DNA from: Bacteroidales bacterium
GTDB taxonomy: Bacteria > Bacteroidota > Bacteroidia > Bacteroidales > UBA932
DNA: 64,000 nucleotides
NCBI GenBank assembly: GCA_017550525.1
Contig: JAFZOU010000037.1
Coordinates: 62,001-126,000, forward strand
Reading direction: 5' to 3'
The notes below the pieces were generated by a model that was given only the letters and a program-made list of their open reading frames with translations, made no database searches and had not been told where the DNA came from. The position numbers were made by a program, and so were the translations under genes. Numbering within the stretch: position 1 is the first letter of the stretch; each line of letters opens with the position of its first letter. Below, piece after piece: positions 1 to 7,854 of this stretch.

Positions 1-1921
1 AGAAGATGAGGATGGTGGTGGCCATCTTCTCCAGGTACTGCTTGCCCTTTTCCCAGGTGTGGCGCCAGGTGGCTTTCCAGGTGGGCATACGGTACGGCGG
101 CAGTTCCATCACAAACGGGAGGTCGTCGTCCTTGACGAATTTTCCTATGACAAGGGCCGATAATATGGCCAGAACTATTCCCAGAAGGTATATTCCAAGA
201 AGCGCCGTCGCGGGACTTCCGGGGAAGAACGCCCCCGCGAACAGGACGAAAATCGGTAATCGGCCCGCGCAGGACATAAACGGAATTATGGCCATCGTGA
301 CAAGGCGGGACTTCCGGCTCTCGATGGAGCGGGTGGCCATAATTGCCGGCACGTTGCAGCCAAAGCCCATAACCATGGGGATGAAACTCTTTCCGTGAAG
401 GCCGATCCTGTGCATCAGTTTATCCACGATGAACGCCGCGCGGGCCATATAGCCGCTGTCCTCCATTATGGAAATGAAAAAGTACAGGATCATGATGTTG
501 GGAAGGAACACAAGGACGCTCCCCACACCCGCGATGCATCCGTCAACCACAAGGTCCTTCAGCCAGCCATCGGCCATAAGTGAGCCGACGGCGTTTCCAA
601 GCCAGCCCACCCCTGCCTCTATCCAGTCCATAGGATACTGGCCGATAGTGAACGTTGCCCAGAAAACAAACCACAGCAGCACCAGGAAAATGGGGAAAGC
701 CGCCCACTGGTTGGTGACAATTGCGTCTATCCTGTCCGTGATGGTGCGGCGAGGCCTTTCTTCCTGATATTTCTGATAGGTCTCGGCAAGGGCGCCCTGG
801 ATGAAGGCGTACTTTGCATCCACAATGGCGCTTTCCATATTGGTACCCACGATGCCTTCCACGCGCTCCATTTCATCGGCCCTGGCGTCTGAGATATCTC
901 CTATGTTTGGCTTTCCGGACAGGAGGCGCTCAACCTCCTTGTCCCCTTCCAGATACTTTATTGTAAGGTATCTGGTGGAGTAGGTGGCCTTGAGTTCCTC
1001 ATTATATGCAATGTGCCTCTGGACCCTCTTTATGCTCTTTTCTATCTCCGCGCCGTGGTTGATGTGGATGTGGCGGGCAAGGCGGTCATCGGCCCCTTCA
1101 TATATCTTTATGACTGTGTCAAAGAGCTCCGGGATGCCGCGGCCGTCACGGGAAACCGTGGGGCAGACGGGCATACCAAGCAGGTAGCCCAGTTGCGTGG
1201 TGTCCAGTTTATCCCCCTTGTGCTCAAGTTCGTCGTACATATTGAGGGCCATCACAACCCTCAGGTTCATATCTATGAGCTGGGTTGTGAGGTAGAGGTT
1301 ACGCTCAATGTTTGAGGCGTCAACCACGTTCACAACAACGTCAGGGGTGGTTTCCAGCAGGTTTTTTCGGACATAAAGTTCCTCCGGAGAGTAGGCGCTG
1401 AGGGAGTAGGTGCCGGGCAGGTCCACCAAGGTTATTTCATAATCCCGAAACTTGAAATGGCCTTCCTTGGCGTCTACCGTCACACCTGAATAATTGCCTA
1501 CGTGCTCGTGGCTTCCGGAGGCAATGTTGAAGAGTGAAGTTTTTCCGCAGTTAGGATTGCCGACAAGCGCAACACGGATAGAGTGGTGACGTTCCTCGGC
1601 AACATGGGCCATGGCTTCTCCCAGGCGCCGGGGCTCTTCCATATCGGCCGGAAGTCCCTGAAGGTGCTCATCGCTTACCAGCGCCTCCCTGGCTTCCTCC
1701 TCCGTTACCACTTCTATAAGACGTGCTTCCTCTCTCCGGAGAGAGACTTTATAGCCGATTATTTCATATTCGATAGGGTCCTTGAGGGGGGCGTTGAGGA
1801 CAACCCTCACTTCCTTCCCCTTGATGAATCCCATCTCTATAAGACGTTTACGGAAACTGCCGTGACCGTGCACACGCACAATCACCGCCTTTTCCCCGGT
1901 CTTAAGGTCTGCAAGTATCAT
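1..1921 (-). CDS. feoB: Ferrous iron transporter, FeoA-FeoB fusion (C-terminus off the left edge)
   Basis: About 640 codons are visible, read leftwards from ATG 1921-1919; the 3' end lies outside the window. The first ~75 residues form a FeoA (SH3-like) domain. A cytosolic G domain follows with G1 GNPNCGKTS, G3 DLPG and G4 NMYD, then a helical linker and the first membrane segments (ILYFFISIMEDSGYMARAAF and the Gate motif region with GFGCNVPA). The family imports Fe(II) across the inner membrane using GTP hydrolysis; a FeoA-FeoB fusion is common in Bacteroidetes. A TAACTTTG -7 box lies 18 nt upstream of the start. All rightward open frames over this stretch are antisense shadows. The reading frame is unbroken within the window. 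Confidence 0.95.
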   Translation of the reverse strand, partial: MILADLKTGEKAVIVRVHGHGSFRKRLIEMGFIKGKEVRVVLNAPLKDPIEYEIIGYKVSLRREEARLIEVVTEEEAREALVSDEHLQGLPADMEEPRRLGEAMAHVAEERHHSIRVALVGNPNCGKTSLFNIASGSHEHVGNYSGVTVDAKEGHFKFRDYEITLVDLPGTYSLSAYSPEELYVRKNLLETTPDVVVNVVDASNIERNLYLTTQLIDMNLRVVMALNMYDELEHKGDKLDTTQLGYLLGMPVCPTVSRDGRGIPELFDTVIKIYEGADDRLARHIHINHGAEIEKSIKRVQRHIAYNEELKATYSTRYLTIKYLEGDKEVERLLSGKPNIGDISDARADEMERVEGIVGTNMESAIVDAKYAFIQGALAETYQKYQEERPRRTITDRIDAIVTNQWAAFPIFLVLLWFVFWATFTIGQYPMDWIEAGVGWLGNAVGSLMADGWLKDLVVDGCIAGVGSVLVFLPNIMILYFFISIMEDSGYMARAAFIVDKLMHRIGLHGKSFIPMVMGFGCNVPAIMATRSIESRKSRLVTMAIIPFMSCAGRLPIFVLFAGAFFPGSPATALLGIYLLGIVLAILSALVIGKFVKDDDLPFVMELPPYRMPTWKATWRHTWEKGKQYLEKMATTILIF

Positions 1922-1939
1922 ATAAAATAATTACCGCCG

Positions 1940-1947
1940 CAAAGTTA
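1940..1947 (-). promoter_or_regulatory. -7 promoter box of feoAB
   Basis: On the minus strand this reads TAACTTTG, matching the Bacteroidetes -7 consensus TAnnTTTG, 18 nt before the feoAB ATG. No clear Fur or DtxR-type palindrome was seen by eye. The remaining ~85 bases up to the neighbouring stop codon hold a short ATCCC/GGGAT inverted repeat near 1972-1988 and nothing else recognised. Confidence 0.6.
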
Positions 1948-2031
1948 GCGCTTTGCGACGGTATGGTCAATCCCAATAAATGGGGATAGGGAAAAGCCCC
2001 ACGGGAAAATCGTCGTAATCAAGAAAAGAGG

Positions 2032-2208
2032 TTAACGATGACCGCCTGCCTGATTATCTTCTATTGTCCGTAAAATTTTTCTTCCTATTTTACGTTCCAT
2101 TCCACTTCTGGTTGTGGGTATGCCTGTTTTATCTGCAATTTCTTTCTTAATTGCAGTAACGCCTATAGCTCTCTTAAGAGAGAATGATATTCCGGGTATT
2201 TTAGCCAT
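2032..2208 (-). CDS. Small basic protein, 58 aa, function unknown
   Basis: Start ATG 2208-2206 overlaps the stop of the upstream gene as TAATG, the same coupling used one gene earlier. The product begins MAKIPGISFSLKRAIG and is rich in Lys and Arg (about one residue in four), with no signal peptide or membrane segment. A central IADKTGIPTTR stretch is followed by a basic MERKIGRKILR segment. It resembles short conserved Bacteroidetes proteins I recall only by appearance, and I cannot assign a function. Conserved-looking composition, a clean stop and stop-start coupling argue that it is a real last gene of the 5893-2032 operon. Confidence 0.65.
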   Translation of the reverse strand: MAKIPGISFSLKRAIGVTAIKKEIADKTGIPTTRSGMERKIGRKILRTIEDNQAGGHR

Positions 2209-3086
2209 TAGTACGGAAGATTAATGATAAACAATTCGAATAGTATCTTCTCCAGTAACTGATAGAGAACATATAGCCAGCTAAGTATTAAAGCAGGAAT
2301 GATTATCCAAGCTAAAAATCCTGTTCCCAGCAAAGCCTCCACGATAAGCCGAATGAGGAAAAACAAGACTCCAAATACGACGAACAACAAGACCGCTAAA
2401 AGCAGCGAAAGTGTATCAAAAATGCTTAACTTAAAGAACCTCCCGTCCGTTGTGGAAACACTTGCCCTGTCAATATAGCCATTAATCGTCCTGCAGTTAT
2501 CGTCTGTCTTATAGCATTTCAGCCACGGAGAGTCTGCGGGGTAATTATTAATGATAACTTTATCTCCATTATTAAATGCATTGATTTGAGTGGAATTTCT
2601 ACTTGGAGATTTATATACCGGGATTGATTCTTCTTCTCCGGCGAGATGTGCTATCATCAAGTTCTCGCCCTTTATCTTGGCCCAATTGAAACCCAATGCT
2701 TTTCCTTCCGCAGTCTCTTTAATCTCCCACGTATCTTCAATTATATTATCATGAAGAACCCCTTGCGCCTCCATATAATTACGAAAATACGGGGTGGGGT
2801 TTACGCACTCCAATACTACTTTTACAGCTGGTTTACCCTTTATTTCAGAGTTCTCTTTTGATATTAATTTGAGAAAAGTATCAGGATTCTTGGTCATCAC
2901 TTCGGCATATAATTTCAGTTTCGGATGGTCTCCGGGGAAAATATACTGAGACGCACAAGAATATTCCCGCGCATTTAGCCTTGAAATGAATTTTTCTACC
3001 ATTCGGCCGTCATTTGGTCTTTCTCCGCAACCATATAATAGCATTATTGAGACTATTGTGGTTGCCCAAACAAGAACTCTTTTCAT
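2208..3086 (-). CDS. SH3-like lipoprotein with C-terminal membrane helices
   Basis: 292 aa. The N-terminus is a lipoprotein signal with lipobox LYGC (Cys ~20). Residues ~25-150 form an unrecognised alpha/beta region. Residues ~155-215 look like a bacterial SH3 domain (IPVYKSPSRNSTQ, then GDKVIINNY, WLKCY and GYIDRASV). After residue ~220 come two or three strongly hydrophobic helices, and the protein ends in NLPY. Having both a lipobox and C-terminal membrane helices is unusual. Start ATG 3086-3084 overlaps the upstream stop as TAATG, so translation is probably coupled to the MORN-like gene. AT-rich codon use differs from the flanking genes. Function unknown; a sensor or effector role is inference only. 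Confidence 0.75.
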   Translation of the reverse strand: MKRVLVWATTIVSIMLLYGCGERPNDGRMVEKFISRLNAREYSCASQYIFPGDHPKLKLYAEVMTKNPDTFLKLISKENSEIKGKPAVKVVLECVNPTPYFRNYMEAQGVLHDNIIEDTWEIKETAEGKALGFNWAKIKGENLMIAHLAGEEESIPVYKSPSRNSTQINAFNNGDKVIINNYPADSPWLKCYKTDDNCRTINGYIDRASVSTTDGRFFKLSIFDTLSLLLAVLLFVVFGVLFFLIRLIVEALLGTGFLAWIIIPALILSWLYVLYQLLEKILFELFIINLPY

Positions 3087-4855
3087 TACTTAAATCCGTT
3101 TGTTATTTGTTTATATTGAGCCAATGGCTCATACTTGTCAAAAAATATATCCTTTAAAGAAACGGCTGATGTGCCATTCTTATTTAACAGCGTGCCATGA
3201 TTATAATTGTAGATGGTCTCTTTTTTGGTTTTGCGATCTTTTAATACCCAAGGGCCGTCTGCCCATCCATAAGAGTCAAATTGTCCTTTTATCTCAAAAC
3301 CACGACTCCCTTCTTTGATTGTTATTGTAATATTCCCAACAAGATTATTGCTACGGTATTCGCCATTAATGGTATATTTCATCTCTTCTACAGAGAACTT
3401 ATATAGGAATAATCCATTTAGAACACCTTCATTATACTGTTCTGTTAAATCTGCTCGAATTGTCCCCTGGCCATCCTTGTGCATTAACTTCCATTCTCCT
3501 ATTCTATCACCATTATAGTGTTGACCCGTTACGGAAACTTGATCTTTACCCACAGCCGACAGATAGATATACGTTCTAAAGTTATATGCTCCATGAAGTA
3601 TTTTATCTCCGTCATCCAGATAATATGTATACTTTCCTGTCCCCTCTTCGGCTTCTAATGGATGCCCCGAGTAATAATAGCCATATGGCCCCTCAAGGAT
3701 TCTTCCGCTGAATGTTTTTGTTTTGACGTTATTGGCATTCATTATTTGAGCCTCTTCTATGAATTCAGAAGGCGTATATAGAAGAGATAATGCCTCTTTA
3801 TCATAGTTGGAAAGCTTTAATGGTGATATCCAATCTCCAACCTTTGCTGTACCATCTTGTAGATATATTGTCCCATTAACGGGAATATTGCAAAACCAGG
3901 GCCCTCCGGCATTTCCGACAAATGAATCTCCATTCTCGTAGTTAATTGTCCCATTCTTGAGATTTATCAACAGTTGACTTCCTCTTAAAGAACATGAAAA
4001 GTTTCCAACAAAATGACGTCCTTGAGTCATTTCCGCTTTACCGTATATAGAAGAGGCGTTCTCAAGAAGCGCATCAAAAACATCAGCGCCATTTTTGGTT
4101 ATCACTGAAGAGCCGCAAGAGTATTGGACAGACTTTACCTTATCATTGCCATCCAAAAAAATATTTACTCTCACACTATCCGAGAGGAATGGTTCAAAGT
4201 GAATAGCCTCTATATTTTTTGCCGGAAGGCAGGAGATGCTACCCGAAAGCAAAACAGGGAATTCGTATCCTTCAGATAAAGATGCTTTCCCCTTAAATAA
4301 TTGGCCGTTAGCATAAGCGACCTGAATAGTATCACTTTTTATGAGTAGTGAGTCTACTGCATAGTACCCATATTTTCTAATTAATTCCGCAGAAATGTCA
4401 GATTCAAGAGATTCCACATTTGATTCTGTTGAGGAGAGGTCAAAGACAAGATGCGCATCGTTTCCGGAACAAGTTAATTCAATCTGATTCGAATTCCTTG
4501 AGAGAGAGTAAGAAGAAACTGTTAATGGTTCCCACTCCAGAGGGCGGTTTGATTTCAAAGCCAAACGTCCTTTAGTGTTGTTCCAAATGCTGAATGTACC
4601 ATTTATTATTTCACGTTCATTACGATACTCTCCATTTATGATGGTGCGCCCGCCTTCGTAGAATAGAATTCCTGTGAGGTAAGAACCATCATTCCAGGAA
4701 ACTGTTGTCCTATGATTTGCCAGAAAACTCTTTTTGACAAGTGTCCCCTCAATCTGGTATCCGGCCTTGAACTGCACTTTTTTTATTCCTAACTCTTGAG
4801 CACAAACAGGAATCATTAACAGAAATAATACCCCTAATAAGAACGTCCTTTTCAT
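3086..4855 (-). CDS. Secreted MORN-like repeat protein
   Basis: 589 aa with a Sec signal peptide (cleavage near PVCAQ). The body is built from repeats of the type (I/L)NG-(E/T)Y/F-x-NG-x3-G-x-W/F, for example IINGEYRNEREIINGTF near residue 70, NGTINYENGDSFVGNAG near 305 and NGDRIGEWKLMHKDGQG near 445. This resembles MORN or YwqK-type repeats, which form beta-hairpin solenoids. No catalytic motif is visible. It lies 12 bp downstream of the Mrr-like gene and is TAATG-coupled to the SH3 lipoprotein. Codon use is AT-rich and the genome's frequent GGCCGAT heptamer is absent, suggesting acquisition by transfer. MORN-like proteins are known in membrane-linked and conflict systems, but the role here is inference. 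Confidence 0.75.
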   Translation of the reverse strand: MKRTFLLGVLFLLMIPVCAQELGIKKVQFKAGYQIEGTLVKKSFLANHRTTVSWNDGSYLTGILFYEGGRTIINGEYRNEREIINGTFSIWNNTKGRLALKSNRPLEWEPLTVSSYSLSRNSNQIELTCSGNDAHLVFDLSSTESNVESLESDISAELIRKYGYYAVDSLLIKSDTIQVAYANGQLFKGKASLSEGYEFPVLLSGSISCLPAKNIEAIHFEPFLSDSVRVNIFLDGNDKVKSVQYSCGSSVITKNGADVFDALLENASSIYGKAEMTQGRHFVGNFSCSLRGSQLLINLKNGTINYENGDSFVGNAGGPWFCNIPVNGTIYLQDGTAKVGDWISPLKLSNYDKEALSLLYTPSEFIEEAQIMNANNVKTKTFSGRILEGPYGYYYSGHPLEAEEGTGKYTYYLDDGDKILHGAYNFRTYIYLSAVGKDQVSVTGQHYNGDRIGEWKLMHKDGQGTIRADLTEQYNEGVLNGLFLYKFSVEEMKYTINGEYRSNNLVGNITITIKEGSRGFEIKGQFDSYGWADGPWVLKDRKTKKETIYNYNHGTLLNKNGTSAVSLKDIFFDKYEPLAQYKQITNGFK

Positions 4856-4867
4856 TATAATACTCCT

Positions 4868-5893
4868 TTATAATTGCAACCCATCCAGTCCGTTTTCAAG
4901 AATCATTTTTGCGAACTTCTTACCATCGATGAGTTTTACACCTGAGGCCTGCGCCAGTTGCTCTGCATCTTCGGAGAATGATTCCCCGGATGTAATAACC
5001 CACATAATGGTGGTATAGTCGTCATAATTGTGATTTTTTTTGTAGGCGTTGATCTGATCTATAGCCCAAGAACCGGTCTGGCCATCGTGCTTTTTCACCT
5101 GCACCATAATTGCAACGCCCAGTTTGTCAAAGATTGCAACTCTGTCGGCATCTCCGGCCTCAGTGGGGCTCTCGTTCTTGGATGGCTTTACTACATCTCC
5201 GCCAAGTGATTCCAGATACCATTGTACCAGGTCCTCGAACTTGCTGTCGTTCTGTAGATTCCGAATCTTCTCAAGAATAATTCCTATGGTCTCTTCTTCA
5301 ATGGAGGCTTTTAGATTGATGGGGCGTTTCCTGCGGAAGTTCTCCACAGCAGTATTAATAGATCCAAGCAGGTCGTTGATATTGGCATTGGTCTGCCGTA
5401 TCTTCATCCTTGAATACAGGGCTTGGTCCGCGTAGTCTCCCCTTGGAATGTTGAGTTCCAGCGGCTCTACTCTTCTGAAGAATCCTAGGTCCACAATATT
5501 ATCTTCCTTATCCCGAAGATAACCATCTTTGGAAAGACGGATTATGTTGCCATTCCAATCCGTAAGAAGGTCTGGAGCAATGGTCTCTACGGTAAAGACT
5601 TTGTCATCGGCGATTCTGTAAATTGAAAAGGCCTGAGGCCTTGGGACAAGCACTATGTCGCCAGGCTTCATATCTACTATAAAGCGCCAAAGGTTCCATC
5701 GGTTTCTGGGAAGTCCCCATCCGGAGTCAACAAATAATTTGTCAAAGGAGCTGCCACTCTCCCGTAATTTTGCAAGATTCTCCTCAGAGGAAAAATCTGA
5801 CCACCCAATTGATATATATCCTTTCTCAAGTAATTCCCAAGATAAAGGCAGGGCATAATCTCCTCCTGTGATTCGGTGTAGCCAAGTATTCAT
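4868..5893 (-). CDS. Mrr-type restriction endonuclease with EVE/PUA-like N-terminus
   Basis: 341 aa, no signal peptide. Residues ~1-125 look like an EVE/PUA-like reader domain: IGWSDF, then NLWRF, MKPGDIVLVP and FSIYRIADD match the usual W...N...F...M.GD.V.V spacing. Residues ~205-335 match the Mrr catalytic domain (PD-(D/E)xK fold): FEDLVQWYLESLGG, then GDADRVAIF and the QVKKH catalytic strand, ending with a VKLIDGKKFAKM helix. Mrr enzymes cleave modified or foreign DNA. A reader plus Mrr nuclease is a known type IV restriction layout. It is the first gene of the coupled AT-rich cassette, with its own TATCTTTG box 26 nt upstream. No methyltransferase is nearby, as expected for type IV. Confidence 0.8.
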   Translation of the reverse strand: MNTWLHRITGGDYALPLSWELLEKGYISIGWSDFSSEENLAKLRESGSSFDKLFVDSGWGLPRNRWNLWRFIVDMKPGDIVLVPRPQAFSIYRIADDKVFTVETIAPDLLTDWNGNIIRLSKDGYLRDKEDNIVDLGFFRRVEPLELNIPRGDYADQALYSRMKIRQTNANINDLLGSINTAVENFRRKRPINLKASIEEETIGIILEKIRNLQNDSKFEDLVQWYLESLGGDVVKPSKNESPTEAGDADRVAIFDKLGVAIMVQVKKHDGQTGSWAIDQINAYKKNHNYDDYTTIMWVITSGESFSEDAEQLAQASGVKLIDGKKFAKMILENGLDGLQL

Positions 5894-5919
5894 ATGAGCG
5901 TTATTAAATATGACTACAA

Positions 5920-5927
5920 CAAAGATA
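5920..5927 (-). promoter_or_regulatory. -7 promoter box of the Mrr/MORN cassette
   Basis: The minus strand reads TATCTTTG, 26 nt before the Mrr-like start codon. It is the only strong promoter seen for the four-gene cassette, so 5893-2032 is probably one transcript. Confidence 0.6.
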
Positions 5928-6003
5928 ATGGGCCGTGATTATATTCCTAGGTCCAAAAAAGGTCCATATTTGATATGAACCTTAAAGCGGGGTGTGGGGA
6001 GAA

Positions 6004-7230
6004 TTAGAAATTCAGGCCGATGCTGATGGTGCCGGACGGGGCACGAAAGGCGGTGAGGGAGGCGCCGGCGCCCACGGTAATACGGCCGGGAGACCAAAGG
6101 ATGCCCGCATCGAGAAGAAGTCCATTGGCAGAAAGGTCGGAGACCCTTGCCCAGCTGCCGCTGCTGTCTTCCCAGAGAATATTCTGCTGTCCGTATCCCA
6201 GGCCGGCGTAGGCGCTGAAATGCTTGTGGAAGGCATAAACAGGTCCTGCTGCCAGTGAAAGTCTGTGACTGCGGCTGTTTCCGGAAGCCCAGAATCGGCC
6301 AAAATCACAGGTGCCGTCCTGGCGGCATTCATAGGCATACCCGTTGGAGGAGAAGTTGCTTCTGGCGCTGATGTATGCGCCGATTTTCCCGTACCCCACA
6401 GTGAGCATAACGCCAAATGAAGGCGCCGCCCAGAAATCGGCCTGTAACAACAATGCCCCGTTCCACGATGGCTTTTGAGCCGCGGCTGTTTCTGCCGGAG
6501 CCTCCCTTCTTGGTATTACGCCTGGACTTGACGCAAACCTGACGGTGTTTTTTTGGGGGATGGCGGTCCAATTTGCGGCTTCAATCACCCGGGTTGTGTC
6601 GCGGGTGATGGTGGTTGGGGCTTCCACCGGTTTCAGAGGTTCTTTTACCGCAGGCTTTTGTGCCTTCAGAGCCTTCTGGATTAGGCCGATCTCACTTTCA
6701 ATGTTCCTAAGGTGTACTGCGTCTGTTCGCCCAACACCTACTTGCGCCTTGATTTCTGTCACCTGCCTCCTGAGCGCAGGATCTGCCGGAGGGAGGGAGG
6801 CCAGGTAAGTATCGGCCCAATAGAGATAGGTCCTTGATGCGTCAGGGTTCTGGGTGGCCGATTTCTGAGCCCACTGCACCAGCTCCCGGACTTTTCTCCA
6901 CCTGTTGCCGAAAACCTTGTCAATGTCTCTCCAGGCAATATATCTCAGGACACCGTTGGGGGTGGTAAGGGTCTGTGTGCTGCTACGGACATCTGTGCGA
7001 TATGTCTTCCACAAGGGTCCCTTCAACCAGTCTGCTACCGGAAGGATGTCGGAGGCTGAAAGCTTTGCCAGAAGGTTGTCAATGGCCTTGTTGTCGGCCA
7101 GGGAAGGCCGGACATCCTTTCCTTCCGCCCACAGGTAATCGGCGCTGGAGCAGATGCTCTCCACCGTCTGGGCACCGGCACCGATGCTAAATGACAACAG
7201 CAGGATGATAAGGAGGAATCGGCCTTTCAT
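6004..7230 (-). CDS. Outer-membrane beta-barrel protein with periplasmic N-domain
   Basis: 408 aa. Signal peptide with cleavage near AGAQ. Residues ~25-170 form an alpha-helical periplasmic region rich in W and R. Residues ~175-240 are a proline/alanine linker. From ~250 the protein alternates short amphipathic strands (GALLLQADFW, SFGVMLTVGYG, HRLSLAAGPVYAF, ITVGAGASL) and ends in IGLNF, the terminal Phe typical of outer-membrane barrels. Start ATG overlaps the stop of the upstream lipoprotein gene (ATGA, 7230-7227), so the two are coupled. The sequence carries seven copies of the genome's ATCGGCC/GGCCGAT heptamer, so it looks native. Ligand unknown. Confidence 0.75.
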   Translation of the reverse strand: MKGRFLLIILLLSFSIGAGAQTVESICSSADYLWAEGKDVRPSLADNKAIDNLLAKLSASDILPVADWLKGPLWKTYRTDVRSSTQTLTTPNGVLRYIAWRDIDKVFGNRWRKVRELVQWAQKSATQNPDASRTYLYWADTYLASLPPADPALRRQVTEIKAQVGVGRTDAVHLRNIESEIGLIQKALKAQKPAVKEPLKPVEAPTTITRDTTRVIEAANWTAIPQKNTVRFASSPGVIPRREAPAETAAAQKPSWNGALLLQADFWAAPSFGVMLTVGYGKIGAYISARSNFSSNGYAYECRQDGTCDFGRFWASGNSRSHRLSLAAGPVYAFHKHFSAYAGLGYGQQNILWEDSSGSWARVSDLSANGLLLDAGILWSPGRITVGAGASLTAFRAPSGTISIGLNF

Positions 7231-7799
7231 TTACGATAAAAAGTCTGAAAACGGGTTACGATTTCCTCCAGGCGCTCCTGCTGGATTGTAGTCATGGAGC
7301 CTGATGCTCCCTGAAGCTTTTCCTGAAGGGCTTGGTGCGCTATAAGTATGTTGTCATTTATTTTACGGGAGCGGGAACTCAGGCATACATCACAAAGCTC
7401 CTCCAGGGCATCCAGGACGCTGTCCCAGTGCCTCACATCCTCATCCATGGCGTGCAGCAGCAGGTCATCGGCATTGCCGATAAGCTCAAGGACGGAGGAA
7501 GACTCTGCAAAAACCCTCCCATCCTTTGTGCATAGGTAGAAGACGCCTCCGCGGCTCAGCAGCGCAACTTCGTCGTCCAGGAATTCGGCCGAATCCCATT
7601 CCGGCTTGAGGCAGACTTTCCCGCTATCATCTATTATTCCGGCTTTCCCGTCAAGGTGGACTATGTAGCGCTGATTGAAACAGTAGAGGGTATCATCAAA
7701 GGTGGCCGATGACGCATAGGATGGCAAATCCGCCCTTTCCGTCTTGCAGGCTGTAAGGCAGAAAAGGACTAATGTCAGATATGGCAGGATTCGGGTCAC
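7227..7799 (-). CDS. WG-repeat-like lipoprotein
   Basis: 190 aa with GTG start at 7799-7797; no in-frame ATG lies upstream. Lipobox LTAC (Cys ~18). Residues ~45-105 contain two WG-like units (GKAGIIDDSGKVCLKPEWD and GGVFYLCTKDGRVF). The C-terminal half is helical and probably coiled (LQGASGSMTTIQQERLEEIV). WG repeats are beta-propeller-like units of unknown ligand. It is coupled by ATGA to the downstream barrel protein and divergent from the kinase gene, so a signalling or envelope role with that kinase is possible but is only inference. Confidence 0.7.
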   Translation of the reverse strand: MTRILPYLTLVLFCLTACKTERADLPSYASSATFDDTLYCFNQRYIVHLDGKAGIIDDSGKVCLKPEWDSAEFLDDEVALLSRGGVFYLCTKDGRVFAESSSVLELIGNADDLLLHAMDEDVRHWDSVLDALEELCDVCLSSRSRKINDNILIAHQALQEKLQGASGSMTTIQQERLEEIVTRFQTFYRK

Positions 7800-7825
7800 T
7801 GATGATAAAAATACGTAAAAAACAC

Positions 7826-7833
7826 TACATTTG
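7826..7833 (+). promoter_or_regulatory. -7 promoter box of the kinase gene
   Basis: TACATTTG, 21 nt before ATG 7855. An apparent TTG start codon at 7831 falls inside this box and is therefore unlikely to be used. Confidence 0.6.
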
Positions 7834-7854
7834 CAAAGCCAAACAAAGCATTCA

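Noticed and set aside
6-1930. Several rightward open frames across 1-1930
   Set aside because: They are antisense to an uninterrupted feoAB frame with all G-domain motifs.
7831-7854. TTG start for the kinase
   Set aside because: The TTG is part of the TACATTTG -7 box; ATG 7855 gives a normal kinase N-terminus.
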